DNA of 43,232 nt from Helochares maculicollis (GCA_033557835.1 JAWQRO010000318.1:1-43232), one strand, 5' to 3'. Counted from the first letter of the stretch, positions 25,308 through 37,468 are shown. The notes: generated by a model not told the origin, from the letters alone. A program made the numbers and translations.

Positions 25308-25535
25308 AGGTGCAACAGAGAGATTGAAAAGGAGTCATAGAAAGAGCTACACAGAGAAGAAAAAGAGAGAGAGAGAGAGAAAATAAGAGAAACATAGAGC
25401 GTCAGAAGGCAGAAGGCAAGACTCAGACGAAGAAGGCGAGTCAAATATAGATGGCGACAGAAGTTTACAGACAGAAAGAAAGAGGAAGGCACAAAGAGAA
25501 ACAACTGAAAAAAGACATAAAGAGGGAAAGGTGTC
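25308..25535. repeat. Purine-rich tract with (GA)9 run
   Basis: The plus strand is nearly all purine, with a GA/AG run at 25364-25381 and looser AGAAGG and AAGAGG repeats to about 25530. The 135-codon minus frame across it (25304-25711) reads Ser/Leu/Phe-rich low-complexity sequence, which the tract fully explains. Such tracts can form triplex DNA. Confidence 0.85.
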
Positions 25536-26500
25536 ATGCGATGCTTTAACATTATCAGATACCTGGTTTGCGACATAATTTGAGTTATTGGAGAAACTTT
25601 TGTTCTCGTTAGCACTAAGATAGCTACATAATGTATGTGGCTAGTCATCTTACGATTTTCGATACTCATGCAAGGTCGTCCGGTCTTCAGCCTCGCTTCG
25701 TGATGAACCAAATTATAAAATACTGCTAAATACCGGCTGCTTTAATATAATGAACTTAATTTGCGTTTAAATTTATTCAAATGTAATTTTATTCTTAATT
25801 GATTTTACATAATATATCATCTCAGCAAAAATGTATAATAAATAGCTATACATAGCTTTCCAAGAACTGAAACCGAGGTTACTTTATCATTATTATTTAT
25901 GAGTTCATAATAAAATTATTATAATCTTGAACTGATTATGAAATTAACAATAAACTTATTGTAATAGTTCAAAATTATTGAACCGACAGATTGTTTTTAT
26001 AATATTTATCGACATAATTTTAGTAATTATTGCTAATAAATAGCGTCTTCAAATGAAAAATAATTAATAATATGAGATGCTAGAAATAAAAAGCAATTTA
26101 TCAAATGTACCTATCATAGACGAACTTTCATCACATAAAAGATGGTATGTGACCAGGTAGGCTAACATTGATTTTTAATTTGGTAACGTTTACTAGTATA
26201 TAAAGAAATATTTAAAAATACAACAGCAAATAAGCAGAGCAACTTACAAATTTTACTTCTGCAATAAATAAATCTAAAACACACTAGTGAACTCAAATCG
26301 CAGAGCTTGTAATAATTTTCTCGCTATTTTAAATTAACAATGTTGCTTTCACATTATTATAAAAAACTAAAGATGCTTATTTTTTCCACGACTAATCATG
26401 TATGTTTCTACCAAAGCTCTTACAAAGTTAAAAGAGGTAGTCAAGAGCTTTGATCTATGCCATTCTTTTTTGCCTGCAAAATAATAATAAATTAAAGAAA
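25536..26500. other. AT-rich non-coding, no gene seen
   Basis: Nothing is supported. There are several imperfect inverted AT-rich repeats around 25885-25990 and no transposon ends. Confidence 0.45.
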
Positions 26501-27340
26501 AAATGGAAATAATAAGATGTCAATAAGTCAGAAGCAATATATTTGGAAAAATGCGGAAGAAAACCGCACGTTTTTGCAATAATTTTTCCGAAAGCACCGA
26601 TAAAACCGACAAATTTCGATTAATCGACTTAACAAAAGGGGGGGTATACGCACAATAACCGTTAATTTTCCACTTTTCCCGTCGTTTTCCCCAGTATTGA
26701 TGAAATTTGCAGCTATATCTGAAAAGCGAGAGAGAGTTCAAATACGTGATCATATACCAGTTTCGCGGAATATATAGCAGGTGAAGAACACCTACGAAGC
26801 TTGGCTGCAGTAATAATAATAGTTATAATAATAATAACGATAACGGCTCTCGAGAACGATAATGCGGTTGGAGCATGCGATCGGAGAGATATTTAGGCGC
26901 AAGAGGACCCGCGATTAGGGGCAATCAAAATCGCTATAAAATTAACTTAATTGACTATAAATCTTTTGTTAAATTCTTTAACACTTTTAGGTTCAGCCGG
27001 ATGTATATTCGCGAGTCTACTCTCGATTTCAGCGTTTTTTGTTGTTGATCGGATTTATTTCGCAGGAAGAAAATTAGTTTAGGAAGGTAGGTATGTGGAA
27101 CGGATGCAGTTGCCGCCCTCTGCGGTAATAATAAAAGTCTGCTGTTTTGAGTAATGGAAATATAATTGCGAAGAAGCGACTACGGCAATCGTTGCTTCGC
27201 ACCTTCGAAATAGCTGCGTTTTGCTTGAAACTGAAATTAATTTTTGTCTGCAAGAAAATACAATGTGCACGCTTCGAGAAGATTTTTCAGGTTTCTGTAT
27301 GTAATTAGCCTCCTCATTCAAGCATTATTGGCGACATAAC
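26501..27340. other. GC-richer island with (TAA)n run
   Basis: Raised G+C with CpGs at 26560-26720 and 26840-27290. An interrupted TAA trinucleotide run lies at 26808-26838. Opposite-strand frames of 77-80 codons carry no domain. Candidate regulatory DNA on composition only. Confidence 0.3.
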
Positions 27341-27854
27341 AAACTTAGGACCAATACAAGTTTGATTTCGTTGTTTTTCCAAATTTTGTTATGAAAAACC
27401 CTAAGAAAGTACCGAGTCTTGCCCGAACCGCCTCTCAGAACACATGTGCATCATACGCTCTTCAACACCTGTTGGCAAAAACTTGGTTACACAAAGAACT
27501 TTTATTTAATATCGACATATTATTTCGAAAAACTATTTAAAAATAATATTTAGATATTTAAAAGAAAGTATTTTGTCCCTTCGGGGTAACGGATTGAAAT
27601 GATAAAATGGATTCCAAACTTCACTACCTGAAAATGTACACAGGACATATACGTGGGTCCCTCTTGAATATTGGAAGATAAACCGCTTCTATGCATTAAA
27701 TTTAAATAAAACCAGTTAAAACACACAAAACACTGCTACAATTTGCCAATTATAATCGTCACTTGGTTGCTAGGAAAAGTAAAAGTACCCTTGTCGACAT
27801 GCTCAGTATTATTAACTAAAGCTGATTAGGTTAAAAATGTCTTTGAAGTAAATA
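27341..27854. other. AT-rich spacer, no gene seen
   Basis: No supported feature. It may include more decayed sequence of the Jockey-like element that follows, but I could not align it to a domain. Confidence 0.35.
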
Positions 27855-28250
27855 ATATTTGTAAAGCCAACATTATGGTATAAGTTTCGAAGAAAATCAA
27901 ATAACGTATCACAATGCTATCAATGTGAATAATATGAACATACTAAAAAATATTGTTCAACAAAACTCAGATGTGTAAAATGCCTAGTTCACACTATTGA
28001 AAAAAGCAAAACCAGACTCAACGACCCGCCTAAAAAACTGCAAAGGAGATCATCCTGCTAGCAATAGAGGGTGGCCACATCACAAACTGCTTCCTGGACA
28101 ACGTTCATCCACGGGCAGGAAGAATTTTTTAAGCCCGCACAAAAGACCTAATAATGTAACCACCAAATATTATGCTAAAGCTACCTCACGACCCGAAATC
28201 AAAAGCGTCCTAGAAAATATTATCATAATAAAACAATTGATCGCACCTTA
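27855..28250 (+). pseudogene. Jockey-type LINE ORF1 (gag) remnant with zinc knuckles
   Basis: From 27915 the frame reads CYQC, then H four residues after a stop-bearing gap, then TKKYC. This is a CCHC knuckle (C-x2-C-x4-H-x4-C). RCVKC follows as the start of a second knuckle. After a one-base frameshift in the A-run near 28030 comes NCKGDHPASNRGW, the third knuckle block with Trp where Jockey-type ORF1 proteins have Cys. The upstream KPTLWYKFRRK fits the basic segment before the first knuckle. Jockey ORF1 proteins bind element RNA. An in-frame stop and the frameshift make this a pseudogene. No ORF2 (endonuclease-RT) was found downstream, so it is probably truncated or overwritten. Confidence 0.82.
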
Positions 28251-30480
28251 AATAAAAACTTTCATGTCTAGTCTTATCCCATGGATAATTCTTTGCAACT
28301 GCATACCCTGTGAACTAACTAGAGTTATGTATGTGATAGTGCTAATTATAAATTAGGCAAACGAAATATCTCAAGATAATAGGATAACTCATGTAGTTCA
28401 GAGAGCGACTTAAACCTCTCAATTGATAAGAAAATTATTTGCAATATTAAGTGTTAGCTAAATTTTTGATTGTTTTGCAAAACAAACACGTTTATTTCTA
28501 AGAAATAATAAATTCTATTTTAATAAAAATATTTTTTATCATTAACTATGAGACTCAAACATCTTTCTGGCAGTTTATGATCCACTCAACATTCTCTTGT
28601 ACATATATATACTACATTAAAGTACCTGCGAAAATCAATAATTACATATTGAAAATTAATATTTTAAATTTCATAATTATGAATTAATTTCAACGCTTAA
28701 ATTCGGCATCAGAATAAGTTATAAAAAAACTATAGTTTTTGATTTAGTATATATCCTAGTTTAAAGTGGAATTTTACATATTAATGTAAGTGCTGTGCAG
28801 TCTTGCAATTTTCAAAAATATGTACAAATTATATTTTTAAGAAGTCTAACACTGAACGCTTGTAACATTTTGCACAAGCATCCAATTTTAAAGTATAAAT
28901 TCAAAACCTAACTTAACGTTTAGCAGCAATAGTTTCGATTTTAATAGCTCATAGTACATTACTTCTTTCAGATCTTTCTAAATGCATAACATATTCTTAC
29001 TTCCATGAATGTTTTGTTTTGCTGTTGATGCCTGGATGAGCCCATAAAATTTTTGTGTTTAATACTATCGTATTAAATTCATTTTTCATCCCGTCACAAT
29101 TTAATGCAAAAATTCCCATCTTCTGTGTCTTGTAAACAAATAATTGTAAACAGTTAAACGATTTTGACAATATTGCATTCAGTCAGTTCATATGCTATCA
29201 ATTTTCTTTTGTTTTGAATCATTTTCATTGCATGTAAACGTTTTTTTTTATGGTTGCTTGCAAGTTCTTTTTCTATTTGAGCTGAGTTTTCTTACAGTAA
29301 TGCTTCCAACAAAACAAAAGTTATACAACCAGTATATTATAGTTTTTGTCATTTTAGATTTCACATGGTATTATAGTAAAAACGCAATAATAAAAAATAC
29401 TTTGCACATCCGTCATAATTTATAAGAAAATCTTTAGCTAGTACATTAATTAATTATTTATATGAACCGTCCTGGCAATACTGTGCATTTATTTCAGTGC
29501 ATGTATATGCTGATTTAAACCTTATTTAAATCAAACTACTGACCACTGTTGATCTTCAATTTTACCACAAGTAATTTATAAATACTTCCAATTTCAATTT
29601 TATCATTTCATCCCCCTATGTATTTGTATACACTGAAAGTCAAATTGAGGGAAGCTTCGAGCTCCAAAAGCAACGAAATCAGTAGAATAAAAACTAAAAT
29701 TTGACAAATTATTTGTCATAATCGTCTTTATTACACAAGCTTTGGAATGTAAATTTATATACCTACAGATGCAATTACAAAGAAAAATCATCGTTTTCAT
29801 ATCGTATCATACTATGCAGTAAAAGTTTCGGTATATATCTATATAACGGTAATGATTATGGATATAATGTTGAATGATATTCTGAAAAATAATCGAACGA
29901 CACTAACCTAACCGGTAGAAGTAGTCGAAAAGAAGAGAGGTTCGCGCTCTTTATCGACAATGTTTCAAAAGCACTGCATTCCATTAACATATTTAATGGG
30001 CTATAGCCCGAGAAGTTGTCACAATAACAAATCCATCTGGCTATATTTGGTAGTAATGTTTATTTGGTTAAAAAGTTCTTGTGTTGCAATACCACACAAG
30101 TTTTTTGCTTTAGTATAAATCCCATATAGAAAAAGGACCGTACTTACAAGCAAATCGTTCAGCTGAAAATCAACTGGAAATTCACAGCATTGCCCAATTC
30201 CAATTAAAAATTTAATTTAATGCGACCCTGGTGATAAAAGGCTGATTAATGCATGTCATGAATTTTTTTTTAACTTCCTATTCAGCGACTACATTTTTTG
30301 TAAGGTGCCTGCTGTAGCGGTCATATAAATGCAGATTTTACAAATCGAAATTGAATAAACAATAGACGATACCTTTGCAATAATAATATTTGGTTTAATT
30401 GTTGAAAGCGAGGACATATGCATACACAAAGTGATGGATACGTGTGTGTTATTCTTAACAATTAAAAATCTCAACTTACA
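28251..30480. other. AT-rich non-coding, no gene seen
   Basis: No reverse-transcriptase or host exon could be found. A perfect 12-base palindrome GGGCTATAGCCC lies at 29998-30009 within a slightly GC-richer patch (29890-30060). Confidence 0.45.
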
Positions 30481-30800
30481 TTAGCTAAAGCAAGAGTTCT
30501 ATGCCAAAGGCGTACAAGCTATTAGAAGGAGCATATCTCCAAGGGCTCCGTAATAAGATCCTCAACGAATGCCCTGGAGGCTCCTTGTTACACAATAACA
30601 AACTGCTTGCTATCCAACAACTACAATGAAAAGTTTACCAAGTTTGCCTCCCTATACCGACACACGGTCCAACTAAGACGCTAAATACTGCATAATCGTG
30701 ATTTATTCGCCCCTCTTGGCTCACTTGATGCTTTAAAATTCATCCTGAAACTCATACCGAGGGTGCTAACACCCTGTATTATACTAATTCAATGTGACTT
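30481..30800. other. GC-richer block with GGGTG/CACCC hairpin
   Basis: A block of more balanced composition in AT-rich DNA. Near 30768 it contains GAGGGTGCTAACACCCT, a short stem-loop that resembles GAGGGTGCTCACCACCCT near 35417. No coding or terminal-repeat structure is recognised. Confidence 0.25.
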
Positions 30801-32169
30801 CTTTGGCTGTTGTTGTGCAATTATTAATTTAAAAATTTAGTAGCTCGTTCTAAGTTGGCATTTTCTTCGTAATTACCAGGCGAAATGTGTCAGATAAATC
30901 ACAGTGTACATTGTATACATTATAACATGGCATCATTATAGTGTATGGTTATAGTTCATGGCGTAAAAGACGCTCTTATAGTTCTTCTAAATAAACTTTT
31001 ATAAATCTGCATTTCGTTTTAATAAGAGAAGCCGAAACAACAATTTTCCCGAAGTATTTTGTTCTTCTAAAAAATATTCTTGATAGTATGATGCAGAGCA
31101 CATCTTTAGTTGAATGAAATAACAATCATTTAAAATAATATTTCCTTCGCTACCTCATCTGCCATTAGCCTAGATAAGTGATCCCGAATAAGAATGTGTA
31201 GTAATAAAAATTCAAATCATAGATATCAGCACCGCCAATAACTTTTTTGAAGAAATTGTTGATGTGAAAGGTATGACTTATTTTATTTATTATGACAAAT
31301 TTACAAAAGTAACAATTAACAAAAGGAATAGGAATTTTAAGGAATTTACGAATACTTAATGGATGTTTGGTGCTACATAATGTTAATGTAAATCAATGGT
31401 TACATAGCCACGAATGTCAAATGAAGGCAGAAGAACGTATGCTCAGCACATAAACGACCAACAAAAAGGGTATCAAATCCTCTGTTTAATAACTAGGGTA
31501 GGAAAAGTAAGATTCATGTGCAATCAATCGGTTTATTGGGCGGTAAGTTTGCATGAATTATCCGGGTTGGCGAAAAATTGCAATTGCAAAAACTTTCTCA
31601 AATTAAAATTGTATTAAAAACCAAATTCAAAAAGACCATACCAATTACTGTAATACTTTTATATTCTCTATATTGTATCTATAATACAAGCGCTTCGAAC
31701 AATCAATTTAAAATAATTCAAAAGCTAAATAAAGGATCTTAAAAAAAGTAAACGAGGTTTTAATTATAATGAAAACCCCGAAATTTAATTGAATAGATTG
31801 TATAGAACATAAACAATTTGGCGGTTTTAAACGTTCTTTCATATTGTCATCTCAGAGAACATATAAAAATCGTGTCTTTTTTTCTAAATTAAAAATTGAG
31901 CATAATATTTCTTCAGTTTTTGCTCAAGAAACGGCAGAAAAATTGTATATGCGTGAGCTAATCAGCGATAGTTGTACGACTTTTTTACATTGTCTTTAAT
32001 GTAGTAAATGTTTCTTACAACTGAAAGTGTTGAAAGATTGAACATAAAATTCATCTGCTTAGTATTATGTGTGGAACTGATTGCCTAAGATTTACACTCA
32101 ACAACAAATATACGAAACTGGTTGAGAAGTTCGCGGAGCGAAAGTGAAAAAACTAGAATGTAGTTAAAA
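30801..32169. other. AT-rich non-coding, no gene seen
   Basis: Nothing is supported. The 67-codon plus frame at 31414-31617 is unremarkable. A GC-bearing GTTCGCGGAGCG lies near 32129, at the side where the 3' end of the following mariner would be expected, but no terminal repeat is recognised. Confidence 0.4.
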
Positions 32170-32900
32170 ATGACTTAATTCTTTAGTATATTCTCACTTA
32201 AGTTCAATACAGTTTTGTCAGCGTTTTTGGAACCTATGTATCTCGGGTGTTTTCTAAGCAGCTTTCAAAATATCCATCTACTACTCCAAAAACATTTTCA
32301 TTTGATAAACAACACTTAAAGTGATGGGAAGAGACCAAAACAGATCTGACGAATAGGGTGGATGTTCTAAGCGTTTGTACTTTAATTCGACCAAATTTAC
32401 CTGTACAGCTTCGCTGCTATTAGAAGGTACATTATTATTTTATTAAATGCTTTTCTTCTGCAAAGTAGAATGTTTTAATTCGGCTGGTCCAAACTGTTTT
32501 TTTAATAATATCCTCTTGTTATTATTTTACTAGATTGAAAGTAATGAATTTTGGACAAAAAATTATGCAGTTTGTTGTAGTAGCTTAGGATCATAGACCC
32601 AAGTCTCATCTATGGCTACAAATCGACGCACAATATGAGTTATATTCTTTTGAAAACTGTAAAAACAGGAGATGCTTATAATCTCCAAATCTCATGCTTG
32701 ATCAATCGTTCAATAGAACTACCAATAGCTTCAGCATCATCACACTTGCTCAAATGTCTGTTACCCATACCCATATCATATACAAAGTTAATCGTATCTT
32801 CAATAATAGCACGTTTTGGAACGAACACGTTGAAACTTTTCGAGTCATTTGTATACCGTTGTGTTTAAAAGAGCATCATCATCCGGCACATTTACCATTT
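32170..32900 (-). pseudogene. Second mariner transposase remnant (irritans-like)
   Basis: Read on the minus strand from about 32880, pieces of a mariner transposase appear in order. An N-terminal stretch reads IIEDTINFVYDM, then GNRHLSKCDDAEAIGSSIER (helix-turn-helix region), then HEIWRL. VRRFVAIDETWVYDP at about 32635-32590 corresponds to the block with the first catalytic Asp. After a badly decayed middle in which the HDNAP block is lost comes LVELKYKRLEHPPYSSDL (third Asp block), then VDGYFESC across a frameshift, and QNCIELK near 32200 at the C terminus. Stops and frameshifts abound, so it is inactive. It differs in motif wording from the Mos1-like element at 14.2-15.5 kb, so it is a separate lineage. 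Terminal repeats were not found. Confidence 0.82.
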
Positions 32901-34480
32901 TTTACCATTTTAAAAAACTATCGCATGCCTACTTTCAATGGTTTGTAAACAAAGACTGACATGACATAACAAGTTGAAAATTTTGCGTGTGTTCAAACGA
33001 AGCGTGAATAAGGTTAATATATTTAGTTTAAGTTAATACAGATTTGCTTCAACTATAGAAGTGGAGCAATGATGTCAATACGCGAGCTTTTTAACAAGTT
33101 TAGTACAGAATAGCAGTAAGCAATAAAGAAGAGAGATCTATCATGTTATAGAGAATGAAAATGCTAAATAATTATATCTATGAATTGTCTGCATATGTAT
33201 TTTGTCTGTCTTTAAATTAATTGTTGCCTTCAGAGTTTGAATATCTCTTTAAAATTATGTTAGGTTGGCGATAGAAAACTATTGTGCACAAAAAAACATT
33301 TTTTCAGTAGGATTTTGCAGAAGTACTGCATGGTCGTTTCATATCTTTACATTGTAAAGATTTTTCAGAATATATTTTCGCTTCAAACTTTGATAGCTAA
33401 CGTTTATACAAAGTTAAAACAAAATATAGCGGGATGTATAAATCTATGAATTTGTGAAAATGAAATATTCTTTTAATTTTAACAAAACTTTAATATCTGG
33501 CATGACCGATATTCCAGTTTGGTTAACAGAAATGTAAAGAAATCGAAATGAACACTAAAAAATTATGTTTATATGTAATCGGAACGGAGTTTTAGAATTC
33601 TGGTAGTGAACCCATCAAAATTGAAGGAAATAAATATCATTTGTTTTAGCTAAGGGAATTGCAAAAACATTCACCCCGCTAAAATCTAATTAGCTAAGCA
33701 ATATTTTCCTTAAATTTCTATTTAAAAGTAGATTTTTCCCCACCTGAAATAGTGAATCGTTGATATGACCCATAATCAATCCAGAGAGACTAAAAATTAT
33801 ATTAATTTTATTGCTCCTCTCCAAAATTCTACAGAAAATATTGAATGCTTATAAAAGTAAAACCACCATACTAAGCATATAAAAAACTTACTTTATCTCA
33901 AAGTCTTCGTTTCTTCAAAAATATTTTACATCGTTCGGCGATTTTTGCAATTTGCAAGAATTTGAAATTCCATGAAACTTCTAAGTTGCAAGCGGGCGAT
34001 TAACTAACAATCAGGCATTCGATTAGAACTTTTCAAATCGACAGGCATGTAAATAACAATTGGGACTTGTAATGAATAACAATTATCACTGTCATACTTT
34101 GTGGTGGTTATACCAAATAAGTCCAATTACGTAGTGCAATTTCAATGTTATCAATAAATCAGCTGCCAATTGCATTGGAAATAAACGTGAGAATCCTTTT
34201 CGTGTAGCTCTCTAGTTTCCTCAGAGTGCAAGCAGATTGCTTTTAAGCAGCCGATGCAGTAATGGTTGCAAAAACTGACCACCCAAATTCTCCTCCTATA
34301 TCTTTAACAAACTCGCTGAGGCTACCTGTTGTTCTTATATATAGAAGCATAGTATACACATTCTTTGCACGATATGCAACACTTTGTTTACTCTTTTTTG
34401 TTAGTTGTCAGCAATAAACCTCTCGAGTTGCACGTATAAGAAACATAATTACCTTTTCAACTTAATGATATACTACTGCG
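32901..34480. other. AT-rich non-coding with a candidate regulatory patch
   Basis: No gene is seen. The left part may hold the decayed 5' leader of the mariner. At 33260 an isolated TTAGGTTGGCGATAGAAAAC resembles an irritans-type mariner end but has no partner. At 33960-34330 mixed motifs (TGTGGT, CAGCTG, TAAT cores) cluster in slightly GC-richer DNA. Confidence 0.35.
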
Positions 34481-34820
34481 AGATACGGCGTAAAAAATTT
34501 CCGCTGAGAAAATCGCGCGAATCTGAAACTGAACTTTTCGTTTCTGTGCGCTTCTGATTCCTCAAATTAATCCGACCTGTGTCTGCACTGTGCTGTGGTG
34601 GCGGAGGCATTTTATTTTCTTCCATCACGTTCATCTGACAGACGCCCCGTGCTGTCTAATTTTTCTGTGAAAATATACCCCCAGCTGCCACGCTGTTTAG
34701 CAATTCCCTTTCGGCCAGTTTCTCTTTCTGCTCATCCGTTATTCAGAGGAAAAAGAATCTTACATGAGGGGAAAGGGGAGGTCCGTCCGGGTTGTTAAAT
34801 AACGTGAAACGTTAAATTCA
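34481..34820. other. GC-richer island
   Basis: The block has clearly higher G+C than its surroundings, with CpGs at 34500-34530 and purine-rich DNA near 34760-34790. The 67-codon plus frame (34595-34798) is Pro/Arg/Ser-rich with no domain. Function unknown. Confidence 0.3.
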
Positions 34821-35359
34821 TTTCAACTAAACGAGGAGTCGAGGAAGTTTTGTCGCTGCTTTTTTATTGGTACCTATACAGGCGGAGCCCTGTTCTGTCG
34901 TTTCGCGAAGAAATCATGAGCAAAAATATGTATATAATTATATTGAAAGTCTTGGGATGAAAAGGACAAGTATAAATTTGATGCGAAATAAGCTCCTTAC
35001 CGTTGTATCTTCCTATGACCGCAAAAAATCGATTTCGGTGTTAATATTATTGTTCCTTGAGTTGTACATCAAATTTTTATTAGAGTTTGTGTGACAAATA
35101 AAATCTTGTCGATATATATTGACTACCCCAAGCAATTTCTATTATCGTATTCTTGCGGTTGGTATTCTTATACGTTAAAAAATTATTCTGAAGTACATGC
35201 ATATTAGAAAGCGCCTGTGGGAGTTTTCTCAATTATGAGAGGAATATTAAAAAAAAGAGCTAACACTACAAAATGCATGTAAATTAAACTTGAGCATATA
35301 GAATCATAGTTAGTGTAATACCGAAATTTAAGTGAATTATCTTGTAGAACAAGGAAAAA
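34821..35359. other. AT-rich spacer, no gene seen
   Basis: Nothing is supported. The 75-codon plus frame at 34867-35094 has a hydrophobic C-terminal stretch but starts only from GTG and matches no family. Confidence 0.45.
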
Positions 35360-35860
35360 CACGACAACACTGTAATGGCTTTGCTCCTGATGCCACGCGG
35401 ACTCCTAAATCTATGAGGGTGCTCACCACCCTAACTTTGAAAGCTTCCTAAGTGAATTTCGGGGTGAGCATAAGCAGACCTTCGATGGCTACATCTACGC
35501 AAACTAGAAAATGCAATAACCGCTCTTCAAACTTGTTACATTAAAATACACACTCCCCCTTCCCAACCCCCTGCACGTCTTGCCCCTTCGTACTATCTTA
35601 TGATGTATAGGCAACACTAGAAGGTTAAAGTGAAGTTCCGACACTACACAGCCACTTGAATAAAACTAGTTGACAATTTCCTCCATATAAACATAACCCC
35701 TAATATATTTTAAAAAATGTCTTTGAAACACTCCCCCAGTAAGGACGGGAAAGGAAGTTTCCGACATCTGGTGTATTAAGTTACGGGAGCCTCGGCGAAA
35801 CGTCGCCGACGTCCCAGTTTCCTTTGGAGAACTAAATCCACGAAAATAAATTCCGCTATA
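35360..35860. other. GC-richer island with strong stem-loop
   Basis: The island holds C-rich patches (about 35550-35590) and, at 35785-35815, a nested inverted repeat. TCGGCGA (35792-35798) pairs with TCGCCGA (35803-35809) around an AACG loop, and GGGA (35785-35788) pairs with TCCC (35812-35815). AAAGGAA upstream and TTCCTTT downstream could extend it loosely. No frame of useful length is present. It may be a structured RNA, a repeat fragment or a regulatory site. Confidence 0.4.
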
Positions 35861-36952
35861 GAAAATTTAATTTATTTATAAAAGAAATTGCTGTAAAGTG
35901 CACTTTATTGTTGGAACCAAGATTAAAAAGTCAACAGAGCGTTTCCATTTGAATTTCTTAGAACTTTCTTATAGCCAAACTCCTTGTAATATGTAAATTT
36001 CAAATGCGGAATATGTGTATCTGGTTTTTATAGTCTCTTTATCATTTGCGCTGCCAACATAGACGCATAAAATATGTATGAGGATCAACAAAATTACGTG
36101 TCTACTTTTCGCATTGTATGTATTCGCCGCTCAAGTTTTTAACAGCATTAACAACTAGCAACTACTGTAGGTAACTTTCAAATTAATTCAGTGTGGCCCG
36201 TAGCTACTAGTTGAGCTTACTAATTAAGTTTAAGTGGATTTATTAAATAACAGCACAAATTAATCCTAAAAAGCGTCGTTACAAAGCCCCTTGATTAGGA
36301 CCGGGCAGTTTTTTTGCCTTTCAACTAATAATCTAACGAACTACTATCCTGAGTGTATTCCATTTAAAGTGCAACTCTAATGTAGTTATTCGGCAGTATC
36401 TTATAAATTAATCACTTCAGTCTATTAAATAGCAACTGCACACAAACCTAAGTCCATATGAGCATTACAGTGCGATACGGTCGAGCGCATTACAGCAAAT
36501 ACTGAAATTCCATTATCGTTATTAAATTCTTAAGTATATACGTTTTTCTAGGTGATTTTCGTTCTGGCTTTTGCACTATGCGGGTTGAAGACAGCAACAA
36601 TGCGAGTAAAAGAGGAAACTTTATTAATGAAAATCTCCAGAGGAAAGAAAATAAACTATTTATCTATCCCTCACGACTGAAGAAGGAAGGAACGTATTTT
36701 ATACCCCATAAATACGGCGTTTCAATATGAAACAATGTGCAAAAGTCACCTGGAGTTTTCTCTAATATATTATTCCATACAATTTGTATTTAATTTTTGC
36801 TTGTGCGCTCTGTTTATATTTACTGAATAAACATTACACAATACGCTTAAAACAGGGTTAAGTAATTAAATTTAGGGGCGGATCAAATAAGGAATTGCAA
36901 AAGGTCCAGAGTTTATATTTTATTTTGTTGAAATTGTAATTGAATACAGCAT
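35861..36952. other. AT-rich non-coding, no gene seen
   Basis: No supported coding region, RNA or transposon end. Confidence 0.45.
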
Positions 36953-36970
36953 TTAAAAGAACAGTTTTTA

Positions 36971-37156
36971 ATGAAAGTCCAAACCACAATAGAAGTTAAA
37001 TACATGGTTCTTTTAGTCCTCTGTGCTTGTAATTGTGGATCCGTTCCATGTTTCTTTTTTGCGCGTGCTTACACTAATGTTATCGAATTTATTAGTTGTT
37101 TAAGCGAGCAACGATATGTAAATCCTAAGGGTGGATTTGACTACACCCGATACTAA
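36971..37156 (+). CDS. Hypothetical short frame, possible terminal exon
   Basis: A 61-codon frame starts at ATG 36971 and ends with tandem stops (TAATAA) just before an AATAAA at 37163. The frame continues upstream to a possible acceptor (TTGAATACAG, ending about 36951), so it could be a last exon. The protein has a hydrophobic Cys-rich segment (MVLLVLCACNCGSVPCFFFA) and ends in GGFDYTRY. Codon choice looks ordinary rather than low-complexity. No family is recognised. It could relate to the unidentified coding cluster 300 bases downstream, or be chance. Confidence 0.2.
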   Translation: MKVQTTIEVKYMVLLVLCACNCGSVPCFFFARAYTNVIEFISCLSEQRYVNPKGGFDYTRY

Positions 37157-37468
37157 TAAACAAATAAAAGCTTTTTAATAAAGAAATTGATGCTTCAGTT
37201 TTACTGCTTTTATATGCCAAACTCTAATTTCTAGTTTTAAAGTAGAATGATGTTCCATTTTAGGTACCTACAACACCATTGATTATATGCATATAATTAA
37301 CCAACAATACATAAGTATCCTAATATTAAAAAGAATGCAAATAATTCGCTACATTAAAAGTCCACAAATGAATGGTATCCACTAATCACCAATTGTAAGG
37401 ATAAAATATGCGTTCGCCTAGTTTAGCAGGAATGATTCCATTCCGCTTTTTTCACATCTCCGATTTAA

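Noticed and set aside
25304..25711. Minus-strand frame of 135 codons, Ser/Leu/Phe-rich, looking like membrane segments
   Set aside because: About half of it is the complement of a purine-rich tract. The hydrophobic look is produced by CTC/TCT/TTC codons.
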